Below are positions 1 through 8,486 of a DNA stretch of 64,000 nt, piece after piece. Source of the stretch: Paenibacillus ginsengarvi (lineage in GTDB: Bacteria > Bacillota > Bacilli > Paenibacillales > NBRC-103111); NCBI RefSeq assembly GCF_003626695.1, contig NZ_RBAH01000001.1, positions 1 through 64,000 of the forward strand, given 5' to 3'. Made by a program: the position numbers and the translations under genes. Under the pieces are notes generated by a model. The model did not search any database. It was given only the letters and a program-made list of their open reading frames with translations, and was not told where the DNA came from. Numbering within the stretch: position 1 is the first letter of the stretch; every line of letters begins with the position of its first letter.

Positions 1-1012
1 AGTTGGACAGTTTGACCAGTAGCATCAGACTGTATGCCAGCAGGCACAGGTACATCGTGTTCCAAAGCGCTTGCGGCTTGTAACTATACAGTTTTACTAG
101 CGCAGCTCGCTGTTTCAACCACTTGAAAAACAGCTCTATGATCCAACGTTTTCGGTAGGTTTCCGCAATATCTTCCGCGCGGAGATCGAACCGGGTCGTA
201 ACGACTCGGTACAGCCGGCCTTGTTCATCGCGGTATTCGACCAAGCGAACGGCCCGTTCCATCGAGACAAACGCGCTCCCCAGCCGTACTTTCGCATCGC
301 GGACAACTCGTGAAGTCGGCTCGACGGCGTAGGATTCCAATACGGTGGCCGTATGTTTCTCGTTGACGCGGATGACATAGTGAAGCCCCTGCTGGATCCA
401 CTCATCCATACGACGGTATTTCACGTAGCCGCGGTCCATGACGTACAGAACGTCTTTGGCTACGACGAGTTCTGCCGCAACGGTATGATCGCTAACATTC
501 CCGGTGGTTGGAATGATGGCTTCTGGTACGAGCACATCCGGCGAATCTGTGACCAGACGCAAGTGCATTTTCACCATGGTCTGGTACTTGTTGACACGGG
601 CCCATTCACCAAGTCCTGCTGGAATCAGGAGTGTTGTCGAGTCCACGATCGCCAGCTTTTCGGTCATCGGGATCCCGAACCGGGGGCGGGTCAAGTCACG
701 GATGCGTTGGACCGTACGCAGGAGTAGATGCTCCAGCATTTCCGTAGGGATTTGCGGCAATTTCCGAGTGAGCTGCGAGTGACTGATGCTTTCAGCCTTG
801 ACCCAGTCTTGCAAAGTCTTTTCCGCCCGAACCGCTTTTTCGATATCTCTCGAAGACTTATGCTCCAACAGGTATGCCGCGATAAACAACCGGATACAGT
901 CTGCCGTCTTCAATTTTTGTTTGTAGGGGTCGAAGATGGAAAGATCGTATTCGTCCAAAGAAAGTAAAGAAAGGTATTTACCAATGACGGTTACATCTGA
1001 TATGTTATCCAT
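1..1012 (-). CDS. IS4-family transposase, 3' end beyond the window
   Basis: DDE transposase that would cut and paste its own insertion sequence. Reading the minus strand from the ATG at 1012 gives about 337 uninterrupted residues to the window edge, so the C-terminus is not visible. The catalytic Asp residues fit IVDSTT (about residue 130) and VMDRGY (about residue 195). The Glu lies in YRKRWIIELFFKWLK, which matches the IS4 Y-x2-R-x3-E-x6-K signature exactly. The start sits 9-10 bases after an AGGAGA-type site. No internal stop or frameshift was found, so the copy may be active. The IS ends were not identified: one lies outside the window and the other must lie somewhere in 1013-1450. The family call is firm; the IS name is not attempted. 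Confidence 0.9.
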   Translation of the reverse strand, partial: MDNISDVTVIGKYLSLLSLDEYDLSIFDPYKQKLKTADCIRLFIAAYLLEHKSSRDIEKAVRAEKTLQDWVKAESISHSQLTRKLPQIPTEMLEHLLLRTVQRIRDLTRPRFGIPMTEKLAIVDSTTLLIPAGLGEWARVNKYQTMVKMHLRLVTDSPDVLVPEAIIPTTGNVSDHTVAAELVVAKDVLYVMDRGYVKYRRMDEWIQQGLHYVIRVNEKHTATVLESYAVEPTSRVVRDAKVRLGSAFVSMERAVRLVEYRDEQGRLYRVVTTRFDLRAEDIAETYRKRWIIELFFKWLKQRAALVKLYSYKPQALWNTMYLCLLAYSLMLLVKLSN

Positions 1013-1786
1013 GAGGGTCTCCTTTGTAGGAAGGTATGGATAACGCGCCTACCTTTTTACAATAGGAGATTTTTTTGGTTTGGGCCATGAAAACATCATA
1101 ATTTAACAGATATAGTAAATACAAGAGATTGTATTTTTCATGTTATCTTCTTTGCAACGCTAGTGTCTTTGAGGCGTCTTATCCTACCTTTACTTGGGCC
1201 GTGCGCAGGCATAGCAGTCTTTTAAGACGCTTATTTCGTGACATAATTGCTTTTGGAGCCAGGTACACCGGCTATAGGAGGCTCAAAAGCACTCTATTTT
1301 TCCAAAAACACTAGTTTCCGAGGAGATAGAAGGCTCAAAAGGCTTCTATTTGCAAACCTTGCATATGGCGTTAGGCGTGACAAGCCATCGAAAAAACAGG
1401 GTCAGTGAAGACTGACCTCTGATCCGCCCCGCTACTTCCCTGCAAAAGCAGGTACACAAAAAGGCTGGACAGAAAACTTTACGTTTTCTCGCCCAGCCTT
1501 TTTATTTTGGGACCTTATTCTATAGCCTCACCGATTATTTTCTCCGAAAGCCGCTTGGGAGATCTCCCGTCCGGCGAATCCGGAATACGCGCACATGCCC
1601 CCGGAAATTTTCTTCAGTCCACAGTGCCGATCTGGGAAAAGTTTGAGCAAGTTTAGGCATGCCTGAATCCCCCTCCGTCTCTATCAACTTATGATAGAAA
1701 ACGGAGACGGACTGGACATCCTGCTAGGCTATGAAATTATTATTTTCAAAAAAAAGCGGCAGCCGCGATCGCGAGACATCCGGCTT
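1013..1786. other. Long gene-free stretch beside the IS, with hairpins
   Basis: No convincing gene. It contains an interrupted inverted repeat around 1249-1290 (GCTTTTGGAGCC facing GGCTCAAAAGC), a small hairpin near 1327-1350 (TAGAAG facing CTTCTA), a perfect 7-bp-arm hairpin at 1400-1417 (GGTCAGT-gaag-ACTGACC), a strong terminator at 1458-1507, and a pairing near 1672-1715 (CGTCTC facing GAGACG). The IS end should lie in the first part. A structured RNA is possible, but I could not match a known riboswitch class. Confidence 0.5.
1458..1507. terminator. Strong bidirectional rho-independent terminator
   Basis: AAAGGCTGG pairs with CCAGCCTTT, and an inner AGAAAAC pairs with GTTTTCT. T-runs follow on both strands (TTTTTATTTT on plus, TTTTTGTG on minus). 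It lies between the nitroreductase and the IS. Confidence 0.8.
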
Positions 1787-2368
1787 TTAGCCGTTCGACT
1801 CGATCCACACCGTTTTTGGCTGCACCGGGCTTCTGCTCTTCACTGGAAGCGGCAGCTGCGGAACGCCAACATAGACGAACCCTACCAGTTCCTCGCCTTC
1901 CTTCAGGCCGAAGGCGCCCCGCATCGTCGGATGATACGCCGGTTCCCCCGTACGCCATACCGCACCGAGACCGAGGGCGTGAGCGGCCAGCAGCATGTTC
2001 TGAACAGCGGCATGAACCGCCGCAAGCTCCTCGATCCGAACCGCCTGGGGCTTGTCGCTCGGCGAAACGGCGACCGCGATCACGACAGGCGACCGAAACG
2101 CCTTTGCCCCCTGCTTCGTCCGAAATTCCTGCTCATTCGTTAGTGTCCCTGCAGCCATCGCCTGTTCCACCGCTATATCCGCAAAAGCTTTCGCGAGTAC
2201 ATTGCGTCCTTCGCCCGTCATCACGTAAAACCGCCACGGCTCCGTCAAATGATGGCACGGCGCCCAGTTTGCCGCCTCCAGCATTTGTTCGATCCGTTCC
2301 TTGTCTACCGGTTCGTCCTTGACGAGCCCGACCGATCTGCGCCCGCGAATCGCCTCGAAAAGTTCCAT
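1787..2368 (-). CDS. Nitroreductase-family FMN oxidoreductase
   Basis: Small FMN-dependent NAD(P)H oxidoreductase of the nitroreductase fold, 193 residues, the usual length for a single-domain member. Visible features are the N-terminal RGRRSVGLVKDEPVD segment (FMN phosphate contact, RRS motif), the ANWAPCHHLTEPWRF stretch typical of the family, and a C-terminal GLGAVWRTG turn. I chose the ATG at 2368 because GGGAGCTGGGTCAGGT sits just before it. A longer reading to 2560 would add residues with no family resemblance and overlap the next gene. The substrate cannot be read from sequence. It is the last gene of the minus-strand group, after the metallophosphoesterase. Confidence 0.85.
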   Translation of the reverse strand: MELFEAIRGRRSVGLVKDEPVDKERIEQMLEAANWAPCHHLTEPWRFYVMTGEGRNVLAKAFADIAVEQAMAAGTLTNEQEFRTKQGAKAFRSPVVIAVAVSPSDKPQAVRIEELAAVHAAVQNMLLAAHALGLGAVWRTGEPAYHPTMRGAFGLKEGEELVGFVYVGVPQLPLPVKSRSPVQPKTVWIESNG

Positions 2369-2411
2369 ACCTGACCCAGCTCCCATCCGAAATTTTGTAT
2401 GATAGAGATCG

Positions 2412-3482
2412 TTATCTATTTGCGAGCGGCACGGTCCATGCCGCTTCCTTGATCCAGCTGCGTCCGACATACTCTCTGCCGCGGAGCACGACTTTGTCCG
2501 CAAATACCTGAACGTAAAGCCCCTGCGCAATGTTATCCGGAACCGGGTTATAGCGTACATCCATGACCCGCCCCACGGACGAATTTTGAAACCAGTGGAA
2601 CGTTTCCTTCACATAATGCGCCCGGCCGTTATTAAAATCCTGATGATTATGCCCGGAAAATACAAAAACATTGGCATAGGGCTTCAAAATGCTGCGAAAC
2701 TCCTTGGCGCGGATAAGCGTATGACTGCCCCCGTCCTGGCCGCTCGGCGGAAGCGGCTGATGAATCATGACGAACACTGGCTTGTTATCGGTTCGCCGGG
2801 CGAGACGATCTTTCAGCCAGGCCAGCTGTTCGTCCGAGTACCAGGCCCCTTCGCCGACGTTCGGCTTCTCCTGAACGTATGCTTCCTGGGACAGCAGCAA
2901 GATCGTATAGTCGTTCACAACCGCTTCCGAATACGGCTTCTCCAGCCGAAACTGCTTCATGAACGCCTCTCTGGAACCGGCGTCGGTCTTGCCGTTCGGC
3001 ATCGTCTCCTTGCTCCATGCCCCATCCTTGCTGATCCAGATGTTGTAATAGTCGTGGTTGCCCATGTTGGCGTACATCCGCGGCAAATTGTAACGCTTCA
3101 GGATGCGGCGAAACTCCTCGTAATCCCGCTCCGTAGCGGATTCGGTAATATCGCCGGTAATCACGATCGTTTCGATTTTCGACTCGAAGGCGAGCATGTC
3201 GTCGAGCGTATGGCGAAACTTCTCGCTTTGTTCGGAGGCGCCGCCGTTAATATGCAGGTCGCTCAAGATCATGAACGAAAACAAAGCGCCGGAAGCGTCA
3301 TTCGGATTGCCGATTGCCGCTACCGCCCCGTCTCCCGGTGCCCCTACTTCATCGGTTGAAGCTAAGCCCGGCTCGGTTCGCCCGGCCTTGCGATCCAGCT
3401 TATATTTCCAAATGCCGCCTGCGGTCGCCATCGCCATAACGCCGAAAGCCAGCATTCGTTTGAAAAAAGTCCTTCTGTCCAT
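2412..3482 (-). CDS. Secreted or membrane-anchored calcineurin-like metallophosphoesterase
   Basis: Metal-dependent phosphohydrolase, 356 residues. The N-terminus MDRRTFFKRMLAFGVMAMA has a twin-arginine-like RRTFFK followed by a hydrophobic stretch, suggesting export or anchoring. The di-metal motifs appear in order: LSDLHING (about 74), ITGDITE (about 107), MGNHDYY (about 140), IHQPL (about 240) and FSGHNHQD (about 276). The ATG at 3482 follows GGAGGAACGGGAT. It lies 24 bases downstream of the M42 peptidase and is probably co-transcribed with it. The phosphorylated substrate is unknown. Confidence 0.85.
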   Translation of the reverse strand: MDRRTFFKRMLAFGVMAMATAGGIWKYKLDRKAGRTEPGLASTDEVGAPGDGAVAAIGNPNDASGALFSFMILSDLHINGGASEQSEKFRHTLDDMLAFESKIETIVITGDITESATERDYEEFRRILKRYNLPRMYANMGNHDYYNIWISKDGAWSKETMPNGKTDAGSREAFMKQFRLEKPYSEAVVNDYTILLLSQEAYVQEKPNVGEGAWYSDEQLAWLKDRLARRTDNKPVFVMIHQPLPPSGQDGGSHTLIRAKEFRSILKPYANVFVFSGHNHQDFNNGRAHYVKETFHWFQNSSVGRVMDVRYNPVPDNIAQGLYVQVFADKVVLRGREYVGRSWIKEAAWTVPLANR

Positions 3483-3506
3483 ATCCCGTTCCTCCGCCGG
3501 GCGGGC

Positions 3507-4568
3507 TTACAGCTCGTCGTCCAGCGGGTTCAAATTTTCATGGCCCGTCAGGTGGACGATCATATCCGTCAGCAGCTCAATCTCCTGCTCGATGTCGTTC
3601 AGGCTGGCCGTTTCCACGGGCGAGTGCATATAACGCAGCGGCAGCGAGACCAGCGCGATCGGGACGCCCCGGCCGGTGAAGCGCATCATATCCGCATCCG
3701 TACCGGTTTTGCGGGGAGTCAGCTCGAGCTGGATCGGGATGCCGGTTCTTTCCGCGCTTTGCGTCAGCAGCCGGTTGATTTTTCGATTGATCGGTGCGCC
3801 TTTCGCCAGAACCGGTCCGCCGTCCAGCTTGACCGTTTCGTGCTTGGAGTCCGAGCCGGGATAGTCGGTGGCGAACGTCACGTCGATCGCAATCGCCATC
3901 GTAGGCGCGGTGCCTGCGGCTGCGAAGTAGGCGCCGCCCAGATTCGTTTCCTCGTTCACGGTACTGGCTGCGTACACGCCGACCTGCGTCCCCCGCTCCG
4001 CTACACGGCGCAGCGTCTCGGCGACGATAAACGCTCCGGTCCGGTTATCCAGGCCGCGGCCGCTGATCCGGTTGCCGAGCAGCAGCTCCGGCTCTCTTTT
4101 ATAAACAGCCATATCGCCAACTTGGACGATGCCGGCAATCTCTTCCTTCGATTTCGCGCCGCAATCGATGCATAGATCAGAGAACTCGAAATTTTCCTTC
4201 AGCCCTCCGTGATGTTGGGCGTTTGCCCCTACGACTCCGGTCAGCCGTCCGCCGTATCCGAGCAGGTCGACCTTCATGCCGACGGCCAGCTTTTGGCTGA
4301 TGCCGCCAAGCGCATCGACGTATACGAAGCCTTGTTCGTCGATCCGGCTCACGATCAGCCCGATTTCGTCGCAGTGTCCGGCCAGCAGCACCTTGAACGG
4401 CGCCTCCGGATTTAGAATGGCGATGGCGTTGCCGGCCATATCGGTGCGTATTTGCTGCGCGAACGGTTTCACGTAATCGATCCATTTGCGCTGAATGGTC
4501 CACTCTTGCCCGGACGGGGAAGGCGTGGACAGAAGCTCCATCAAAAACGGTTTGGCCCGATCGTCCAT
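3507..4568 (-). CDS. M42-family zinc aminopeptidase
   Basis: Dinuclear-metal aminopeptidase of the M42 (glutamyl aminopeptidase / FrvX / YsdC) family, 353 residues, a normal length. Metal ligands and catalytic residues fit LAGHCDEIG (His), SGRGLDNRTG (bridging Asp), TVNEETNLGGA (catalytic Glu pair), AIDVTFATDYPG (Asp) and YMHSPVE (C-terminal His). The gene starts at 4568 after a GAAAGGATG site. Family members are cytoplasmic and trim short peptides. Some relatives were annotated as endoglucanases in error, and I see no cellulase feature here. Confidence 0.92.
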   Translation of the reverse strand: MDDRAKPFLMELLSTPSPSGQEWTIQRKWIDYVKPFAQQIRTDMAGNAIAILNPEAPFKVLLAGHCDEIGLIVSRIDEQGFVYVDALGGISQKLAVGMKVDLLGYGGRLTGVVGANAQHHGGLKENFEFSDLCIDCGAKSKEEIAGIVQVGDMAVYKREPELLLGNRISGRGLDNRTGAFIVAETLRRVAERGTQVGVYAASTVNEETNLGGAYFAAAGTAPTMAIAIDVTFATDYPGSDSKHETVKLDGGPVLAKGAPINRKINRLLTQSAERTGIPIQLELTPRKTGTDADMMRFTGRGVPIALVSLPLRYMHSPVETASLNDIEQEIELLTDMIVHLTGHENLNPLDDEL

Positions 4569-4769
4569 ATGTAAACGTTCATCCTTTCTTCTAGGCGGCT
4601 ATGAAACACCCCGTACTGCCATTATACCGTTTTTCCGCCGCAACCCCTAACCGCAAAACGCCCATACCTGCGCCTCGCAAAAATTAATGGCCGTATCCAG
4701 TGGATTCCAGCGCCGCACATTTGGTAATATAGTTGTACATTCCTCTTACAAAAAGGTTGTGACCAACAA

Positions 4770-5063
4770 ATGGGCGTCCGCTTCAATCGCGAATACCGGG
4801 ATATTATTAAAGATTTCGGAGCCGCTCTGGGACAGATCGACAATTGCCACGAAACATTCGAGATGGAACGAAGCGAATGGGAACAGCTCGGTCGCGAGGA
4901 GCAGATCGAATATTTGCAAACGCTCGCCGACGACATTTTTTACGGACTCGGGTCGGAGCCGCTCATCGCGGTCGGCGAAGGCAAGGTGCAGTACGACTCC
5001 ACCAATCATCTGATACGGGTTTGGACCGATGCCCAGATCGTTCATTTGATCAAGCTGATCTAG
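4770..5063 (+). CDS. Small conserved-looking protein of unknown function
   Basis: 97-residue soluble acidic protein rich in Glu, Asp and Tyr, with predicted helical segments (for example MERSEWEQLGREEQIEYLQT). It has no signal peptide, no membrane segment and no cysteine pairs. The start at 4770 has only a weak AAAAAGG site. A rho-independent terminator follows directly at 5089-5129, which supports a real transcription unit. I do not recognise a domain, so no function is offered. Confidence 0.65.
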   Translation: MGVRFNREYRDIIKDFGAALGQIDNCHETFEMERSEWEQLGREEQIEYLQTLADDIFYGLGSEPLIAVGEGKVQYDSTNHLIRVWTDAQIVHLIKLI

Positions 5064-5088
5064 GGGATCGGCGAAACTGGCATTGCGC

Positions 5089-5129
5089 ACGACCGGCGCT
5101 CCTCGGAGCCGCCGGTCGTTTGATTGTTT
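5089..5129 (+). terminator. Rho-independent terminator after the 97-residue protein gene
   Basis: ACGACCGGCG pairs with CGCCGGTCGT, followed by TTGATTGTTT. It separates the small unknown gene from the spore-type cluster. Confidence 0.8.
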
Positions 5130-5220
5130 CGGGCGAAGCACGATAACGTCATGCACCGGGTACTCGGCTCATACACATATAGGAGAACGCTGACGGTCTT
5201 TCGCCGAAAGGAGGCCGCTC

Positions 5221-5691
5221 ATGAGCGAAACTCCCCAGCACTTCTGGAAAAAGCTCCGATCTCAGGCAGATCGCACGCTCGGCGAACAATTTTGGAACGA
5301 TATTTCCGGCCTGATTCCAAATGCGCAGCCCCGAGCCGACGTCTTCCAAACCGAAGACCGATTTATCGTCGTCATCGAGCTGCCCGGCTGCAAAGTGGAC
5401 GAATCGGTCAAGTTGTCCGTACAAAAAAATACGCTGCATATTAAAGGCGACATTCCGTACCGTTATCCCGTAGAGGACGATCAACTCCTCGTCTCGGAGC
5501 GCTTCTTCGGGCAATTCCACCGCAAAGTTGCGCTTCCGCAAGGAACGTCCGCGGAAGGCATGAGAGCCCGCTATCGGGACGGACTGCTGACGATCGAATT
5601 TGTTCGTCAGAAACAGCCGGATACCGTTATCGATATCGCGATCGATACGCTGGATACAGCCCCTGGCAGCGAACCGCAAGACCGCGAATAA
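5221..5691 (+). CDS. Hsp20/alpha-crystallin protein, probably spore-associated
   Basis: Small heat shock protein of 156 residues. The alpha-crystallin domain covers about residues 38-142, with DVFQTEDRFIVVIELPG at its start, LHIKGDIPYR in the middle and the conserved-type end GLLTIEF. The ATG at 5221 follows GAAAGGAGG. Upstream, 5180-5200 contains CATACACATA, which resembles a mother-cell sigma (E/K) -10 box. The next genes are small GerPA/GerPF-like proteins. From memory, Bacillus subtilis has a similar pairing of the alpha-crystallin coat protein CotP with ydgA/ydgB. That context, not the sequence alone, suggests a coat role. Confidence 0.8.
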   Translation: MSETPQHFWKKLRSQADRTLGEQFWNDISGLIPNAQPRADVFQTEDRFIVVIELPGCKVDESVKLSVQKNTLHIKGDIPYRYPVEDDQLLVSERFFGQFHRKVALPQGTSAEGMRARYRDGLLTIEFVRQKQPDTVIDIAIDTLDTAPGSEPQDRE

Positions 5692-5712
5692 CAATCGGGA
5701 GGAGTGCCGCAG

Positions 5713-5907
5713 ATGGTTCGCATCCGTTTCGATTCCATCAAGATCGACACGATATCGGGCAGCTCGTCTGTCAATAAAGGCTTAAACGTCATAATCGGAA
5801 GACGGAGCAGCGAGCAGCGAAACGAAGCGATGGGCTCGGTAGCCGGCAGCGACAATCGGGTCGAATCGGGCCAGTCCGTCGGCCGTACCGGTTCGAAGCG
5901 TCCGTAA
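5713..5907 (+). CDS. Very small GerPA/GerPF-like protein (tentative)
   Basis: 64 residues. The first half (IRFDSIKIDTISGSSSVNKG) has the beta-strand, ISGSS and small-residue pattern of GerPA/GerPF-type spore proteins. The tail is rich in Gly, Ser and Asn. The ATG at 5713 was chosen over an in-frame GTG at 5704 because GGGAGGAG ends about 9 bases before it. It lies 21 bases after the alpha-crystallin gene on the same strand, so it is probably in one transcript. The family assignment is by pattern only and could be wrong; the coding call is stronger than the name. Confidence 0.55.
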   Translation: MVRIRFDSIKIDTISGSSSVNKGLNVIIGRRSSEQRNEAMGSVAGSDNRVESGQSVGRTGSKRP

Positions 5908-5967
5908 TTGCAGCTCCTTAGGTCTATCCTCCTCTATTCTAAGTCATACGGACAGGAGGCCAGCAGG

Positions 5968-6285
5968 ATGGCAGCAGCATGGTTTTCCCCGAATTTCGTC
6001 ATCGGCCATATCGAGATCGGCACTGTGGAAGGCGCTTCTTGCGTCAATATGGGGAACAATTTCCCCTCCAACTTTCAGAGCAACAAGAAGCACAACCAAG
6101 GCTTCGGCGACGTCAGCGGCAACAACAATCAGCTATCCGGCACGAAGTCGACGCTCGACGACTCGGATTTCCTCGAGTGGATGGCGGGCGGAGAAGCCGG
6201 GATGATTCCCGAGCCGGTGCGGCAATGGTTTACTGAGCTCGTCCGCTCCTCTTCGCTGCAAGCCGGGCTGGAGAAAAGCGAGTGA
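5968..6285 (+). CDS. GerPA/GerPF-like spore protein
   Basis: 105 residues starting at the ATG after CAGGAGGCCAGCAGG. The core VIGHIEIGTVEGASCVNMGN, then NFPSNFQSNKKHNQGFGD and VSGNNNQ, followed by an acidic LDDSDFLEW, fits the layout of small GerP-type germination proteins: strand, turn, small polar residues, then an acidic end. The last 35 residues form a distinct helical tail. It is third in the plus-strand unit with the alpha-crystallin gene. Proteins of this family are made in the mother cell and affect passage of germinants through the coat; that role is inferred from the family. Confidence 0.65.
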   Translation: MAAAWFSPNFVIGHIEIGTVEGASCVNMGNNFPSNFQSNKKHNQGFGDVSGNNNQLSGTKSTLDDSDFLEWMAGGEAGMIPEPVRQWFTELVRSSSLQAGLEKSE

Positions 6286-6300
6286 GATGAACAAGGCATT

Positions 6301-6519
6301 CTACAGCAGCCCCGACTCGCGAAATACGGTCGGCGCCCCGCAGTCCGAGCAGAAAGCGGCATCTTGGCGATTAACCTTCGAGCAGCCCTTATGCAGAGGG
6401 CTTCTTTTTTTCGAACATTTGTTGACGAGCGGCGCTCCGCATCTTACGCAATATTTGTCGGCTTTATCCGGCTGGTGCCCGCATCGCACGCACGGATCTT
6501 TTTCGCCTGCATCCGCCAT
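6301..6519 (-). CDS. Small multi-cysteine zinc-ribbon protein
   Basis: 72 residues with four CxxC-type pairs or half pairs: CVRCGHQPDKADKYCVRCG, NKC, GC and FCSDCGAPT. This is the spacing of tandem zinc ribbons. GGAGGCGAA precedes the ATG at 6519. It is the last gene of the minus-strand group that begins at 7767, although 131 bases separate it from the alpha-crystallin gene upstream. No catalytic domain is present. A metal-binding or protein-binding role is likely, but the partner is unknown. Confidence 0.7.
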   Translation of the reverse strand: MADAGEKDPCVRCGHQPDKADKYCVRCGAPLVNKCSKKRSPLHKGCSKVNRQDAAFCSDCGAPTVFRESGLL

Positions 6520-6650
6520 CGCATTTCGCCTCCGTACATAGCTGTCGGCATATACTATGCAGCGAAGATGCGGACGGTTTGCCCTGGAAAAGAAAATAGG
6601 ACCGCCCGGCCCAATAGGCCCCGGCGGTCGCTAGACTGGCTCTGTGACGG

Positions 6651-7166
6651 TTACTCCCCTTCCATAAAACGGAGCGGTATTTCCTTAACCGGAGGTAGTT
6701 CATCCTTTGGCAGCGTGATTTCGATAATCTGCTTTTTGCACAGCGCCTTGGCGCCGTCGATACGGACCGGCATCGGAAGCTTCACCGTTTTGTCTTCCCC
6801 ATCCGGCAAACCGGTCACCTTGACCTCGGTGGTGGAGGCAACAATGCGAACCGTTCTCGGATTCGTTTCCGAGGACAAGCGGATTCTGACAATCAAGCTG
6901 CGGTGCGTCTCGAATACATTATAAGTAAAAGAAGACGTCTTGGACGTAAACGGCTGAACCGGCTGGGAAGGTACGGCCGATGCTCCGGGCGCGGTATCGA
7001 CGAGTATGCTTTTCACATACCGATCGAGCCACGGAATCGACCCGGTCCCGTTTTCGTTAATTACCTGCTTCCACCCGGCCCCGCCGAAAAAACTGTTCTG
7101 GAACTGCTCCCAATTGAATACCCCCGGGCCCTGACCGGGAGAAGCCTCCTCATCGCTGCCTCCCAC
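6651..7166 (-). CDS. CotM/CotP-like alpha-crystallin protein
   Basis: 171 residues. Residues 1-75 are low in recognisable features (Gly, Pro and aromatic residues: FNWEQFQNSFFGGAGW). Residues 80-165 resemble a divergent alpha-crystallin domain: FTYNVFETHRSLIVRIRL, the strand-rich middle VKVTGLPDGEDKTVKLP and the end KKQIIEITLPK. The start is GTG at 7166, preceded by AGGAGGGATTCCC. It follows two GerP-like genes on the same strand. B. subtilis CotM and CotP are coat proteins of this fold, so a spore role is inferred from fold plus context. Confidence 0.7.
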   Translation of the reverse strand: MGGSDEEASPGQGPGVFNWEQFQNSFFGGAGWKQVINENGTGSIPWLDRYVKSILVDTAPGASAVPSQPVQPFTSKTSSFTYNVFETHRSLIVRIRLSSETNPRTVRIVASTTEVKVTGLPDGEDKTVKLPMPVRIDGAKALCKKQIIEITLPKDELPPVKEIPLRFMEGE

Positions 7167-7234
7167 GGGAATCCCTCCTATTCGTTCTCATTTGCGGCAG
7201 TTGGAGTCGCCGCCGCCTTCCAGCCTGGGCAAGC

Positions 7235-7492
7235 TTAGGAAGCTTTGGCGACTTTGCCCGCGCTGAGGAAGATGTCGCGATCGTCGACCGGCATATCGAT
7301 CAGGTCGTCATCATAGAAGACGTTAATATTTCCCGATACGGTTCCGTTCTCGACGCCTTGGATACTTGCGTTTGTTTTGTTATGCGAGCTCCAGCCGTAC
7401 TGCAAGTTCGTACCGACGAAAATGCCGGAGTTCGGACCGATCGAGTTGACCACAATTTTGTCGAACTGCACGAGAAATTTCGTGTCCAGCAT
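7235..7492 (-). CDS. GerPA/GerPF-like spore protein, paralogue A
   Basis: 85 residues, starting at the ATG after GGGAGGGGCTGCCGTC. It shares one pattern with the products at 7510-7767 and 8487-8834: a strand ending I-x-V-N, then G-x-N-S-G-IFVG, an aromatic W-x-S-H-x-K segment, and an acidic D-x-D-x-x-D near the end (here FVGTNLQYGWSSHNK and FYDDDLID). It lies 17 bases downstream of the 7510-7767 gene in the same operon. Related small proteins act in coat permeability to germinants. Confidence 0.7.
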   Translation of the reverse strand: MLDTKFLVQFDKIVVNSIGPNSGIFVGTNLQYGWSSHNKTNASIQGVENGTVSGNINVFYDDDLIDMPVDDRDIFLSAGKVAKAS

Positions 7493-7509
7493 GACGGCAG
7501 CCCCTCCCG

Positions 7510-7767
7510 TTACGATTGTATGCTCGGTCCTCCGTCTCGCTCGAAGCCGTCCAGGATGAGCGTATCCAGGAAATCGTTGTCCGAGAACAGGAACAAATTG
7601 CCCGCAATGCTGTCTACACTGCCGAACGCGATATTATTTTGTCCGCTCGCAGTCTGGTTTTTATTGTGAGAATCCCAGCCCGGCGCCGACGCTTCCCCGA
7701 CGAATACGGCTCCGTTCGGACCTTGGCTGTTCACGTAAATCCCGTTGAATATAATCGTACCCGGCAC
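7510..7767 (-). CDS. GerPA/GerPF-like spore protein, paralogue B
   Basis: 85 residues from a GTG at 7767, chosen because GGAGGGG lies six bases upstream; longer in-frame readings lack a site. The signature segments are FNGIYVNSQGPNGAVFVG, GWDSHNK and the acidic FSDNDFLD. It is first in the minus-strand spore operon and divergent from the GerPC-like gene across 7768-7918. That gap holds CATATATATG toward this gene and CATATAATG toward the other; both resemble sigma-K-type -10 boxes but do not match perfectly. Confidence 0.7.
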   Translation of the reverse strand: MPGTIIFNGIYVNSQGPNGAVFVGEASAPGWDSHNKNQTASGQNNIAFGSVDSIAGNLFLFSDNDFLDTLILDGFERDGGPSIQS

Positions 7768-7918
7768 ATGTGTCCCCTCCAGTCCGTCGTAATAAACCAT
7801 ATATATGCCGTACGCAAGGTGTCCTATTCGCCTTTCGGAACACGGAACGAATGCTTGGAGAGGCTCGCCCATATAATGTACGAGACGGGTTATGAAACCG
7901 GAAGAGCGAGGTATGGTC

Positions 7919-8395
7919 ATGATCAATTGGTCGCCGAGACGCGAGAGCGCTCCATCCGTTTCCCGGTCTGCGGAGGAAACGATCCGGCTGGAGCGGAAAA
8001 TCGAACAGATGGAGCAGACGATGCAGCAGCTTGCGAAGGAAATGAAGAAGCAAAGCGTCGTCGTGCAGCAGCTCCACGTCCACAATCCGGTCGTAGAAAA
8101 CGTGACGTTCCGCCTCGATGCGCTCGATATCGAGGAATTGAGCGGTTCTCTCAATTTGGGCAACAACTTCGATGTGAACTTCGATCCGAACTCGTTATTC
8201 AAGGGGGCGGGGCACAAAGACGGCAAGGCGAAACAAGAAGGCGGCAGGGACGCAAAGGCGGCGGGAAGACCGAAAACGGCCGGGCAAACAGCCGAACCTG
8301 CATCCACTGCGACGGATGATTCCGCCGTGGAGCTTAAACGAACCGAGACGGGCTACTCATTCAGAGCGTCCCCTCCCCCATCCGCCAAGCGATAG
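7919..8395 (+). CDS. GerPC-like coiled-coil spore protein
   Basis: 158 residues from the ATG at 7919, which has GAGCGAGG seven bases upstream; an in-frame ATG at 7892 lacks a site. Residues about 18-45 form a coiled coil (ERKIEQMEQTMQQLAKEMKK). Then comes VENVTFRLDALDIEELSG followed by SLNLGNN. This coiled coil plus I/V-E-x-[IV]-x-[YF]-x-x-D-x-L-x-[IV]-x-x-L-x-G-[ST]-L-N-[IL]-G arrangement is how I remember GerPC. The C-terminal 70 residues are low-complexity, rich in Lys, Gly, Ala and Pro. It is divergent from two GerP-like genes and followed by another. Confidence 0.6.
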   Translation: MINWSPRRESAPSVSRSAEETIRLERKIEQMEQTMQQLAKEMKKQSVVVQQLHVHNPVVENVTFRLDALDIEELSGSLNLGNNFDVNFDPNSLFKGAGHKDGKAKQEGGRDAKAAGRPKTAGQTAEPASTATDDSAVELKRTETGYSFRASPPPSAKR

Positions 8396-8486
8396 CTTCC
8401 GCCCAACCCGATCGATTCGGCGCTGCGTATACTTTACAATAGCTTACGGGTCTTATCCCGAAACGGACATAAAGGGGCAAGAACCA

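Noticed and set aside
1249-1290. Possible riboswitch in the IS-flanking region
   Set aside because: The fold is only a bulged hairpin, no conserved core of a known class was found, and no suitable downstream gene follows on either strand.
1129-1314. Open frame of 61 residues on the plus strand beside the IS
   Set aside because: No ribosome site, no family resemblance, and it runs through several inverted repeats.
5180-5200. CATACACATA as a sigma-K/E promoter of the spore cluster
   Set aside because: The -10 resemblance is partial and no convincing -35 is visible, so it is mentioned in the gene entry but not called as a promoter.
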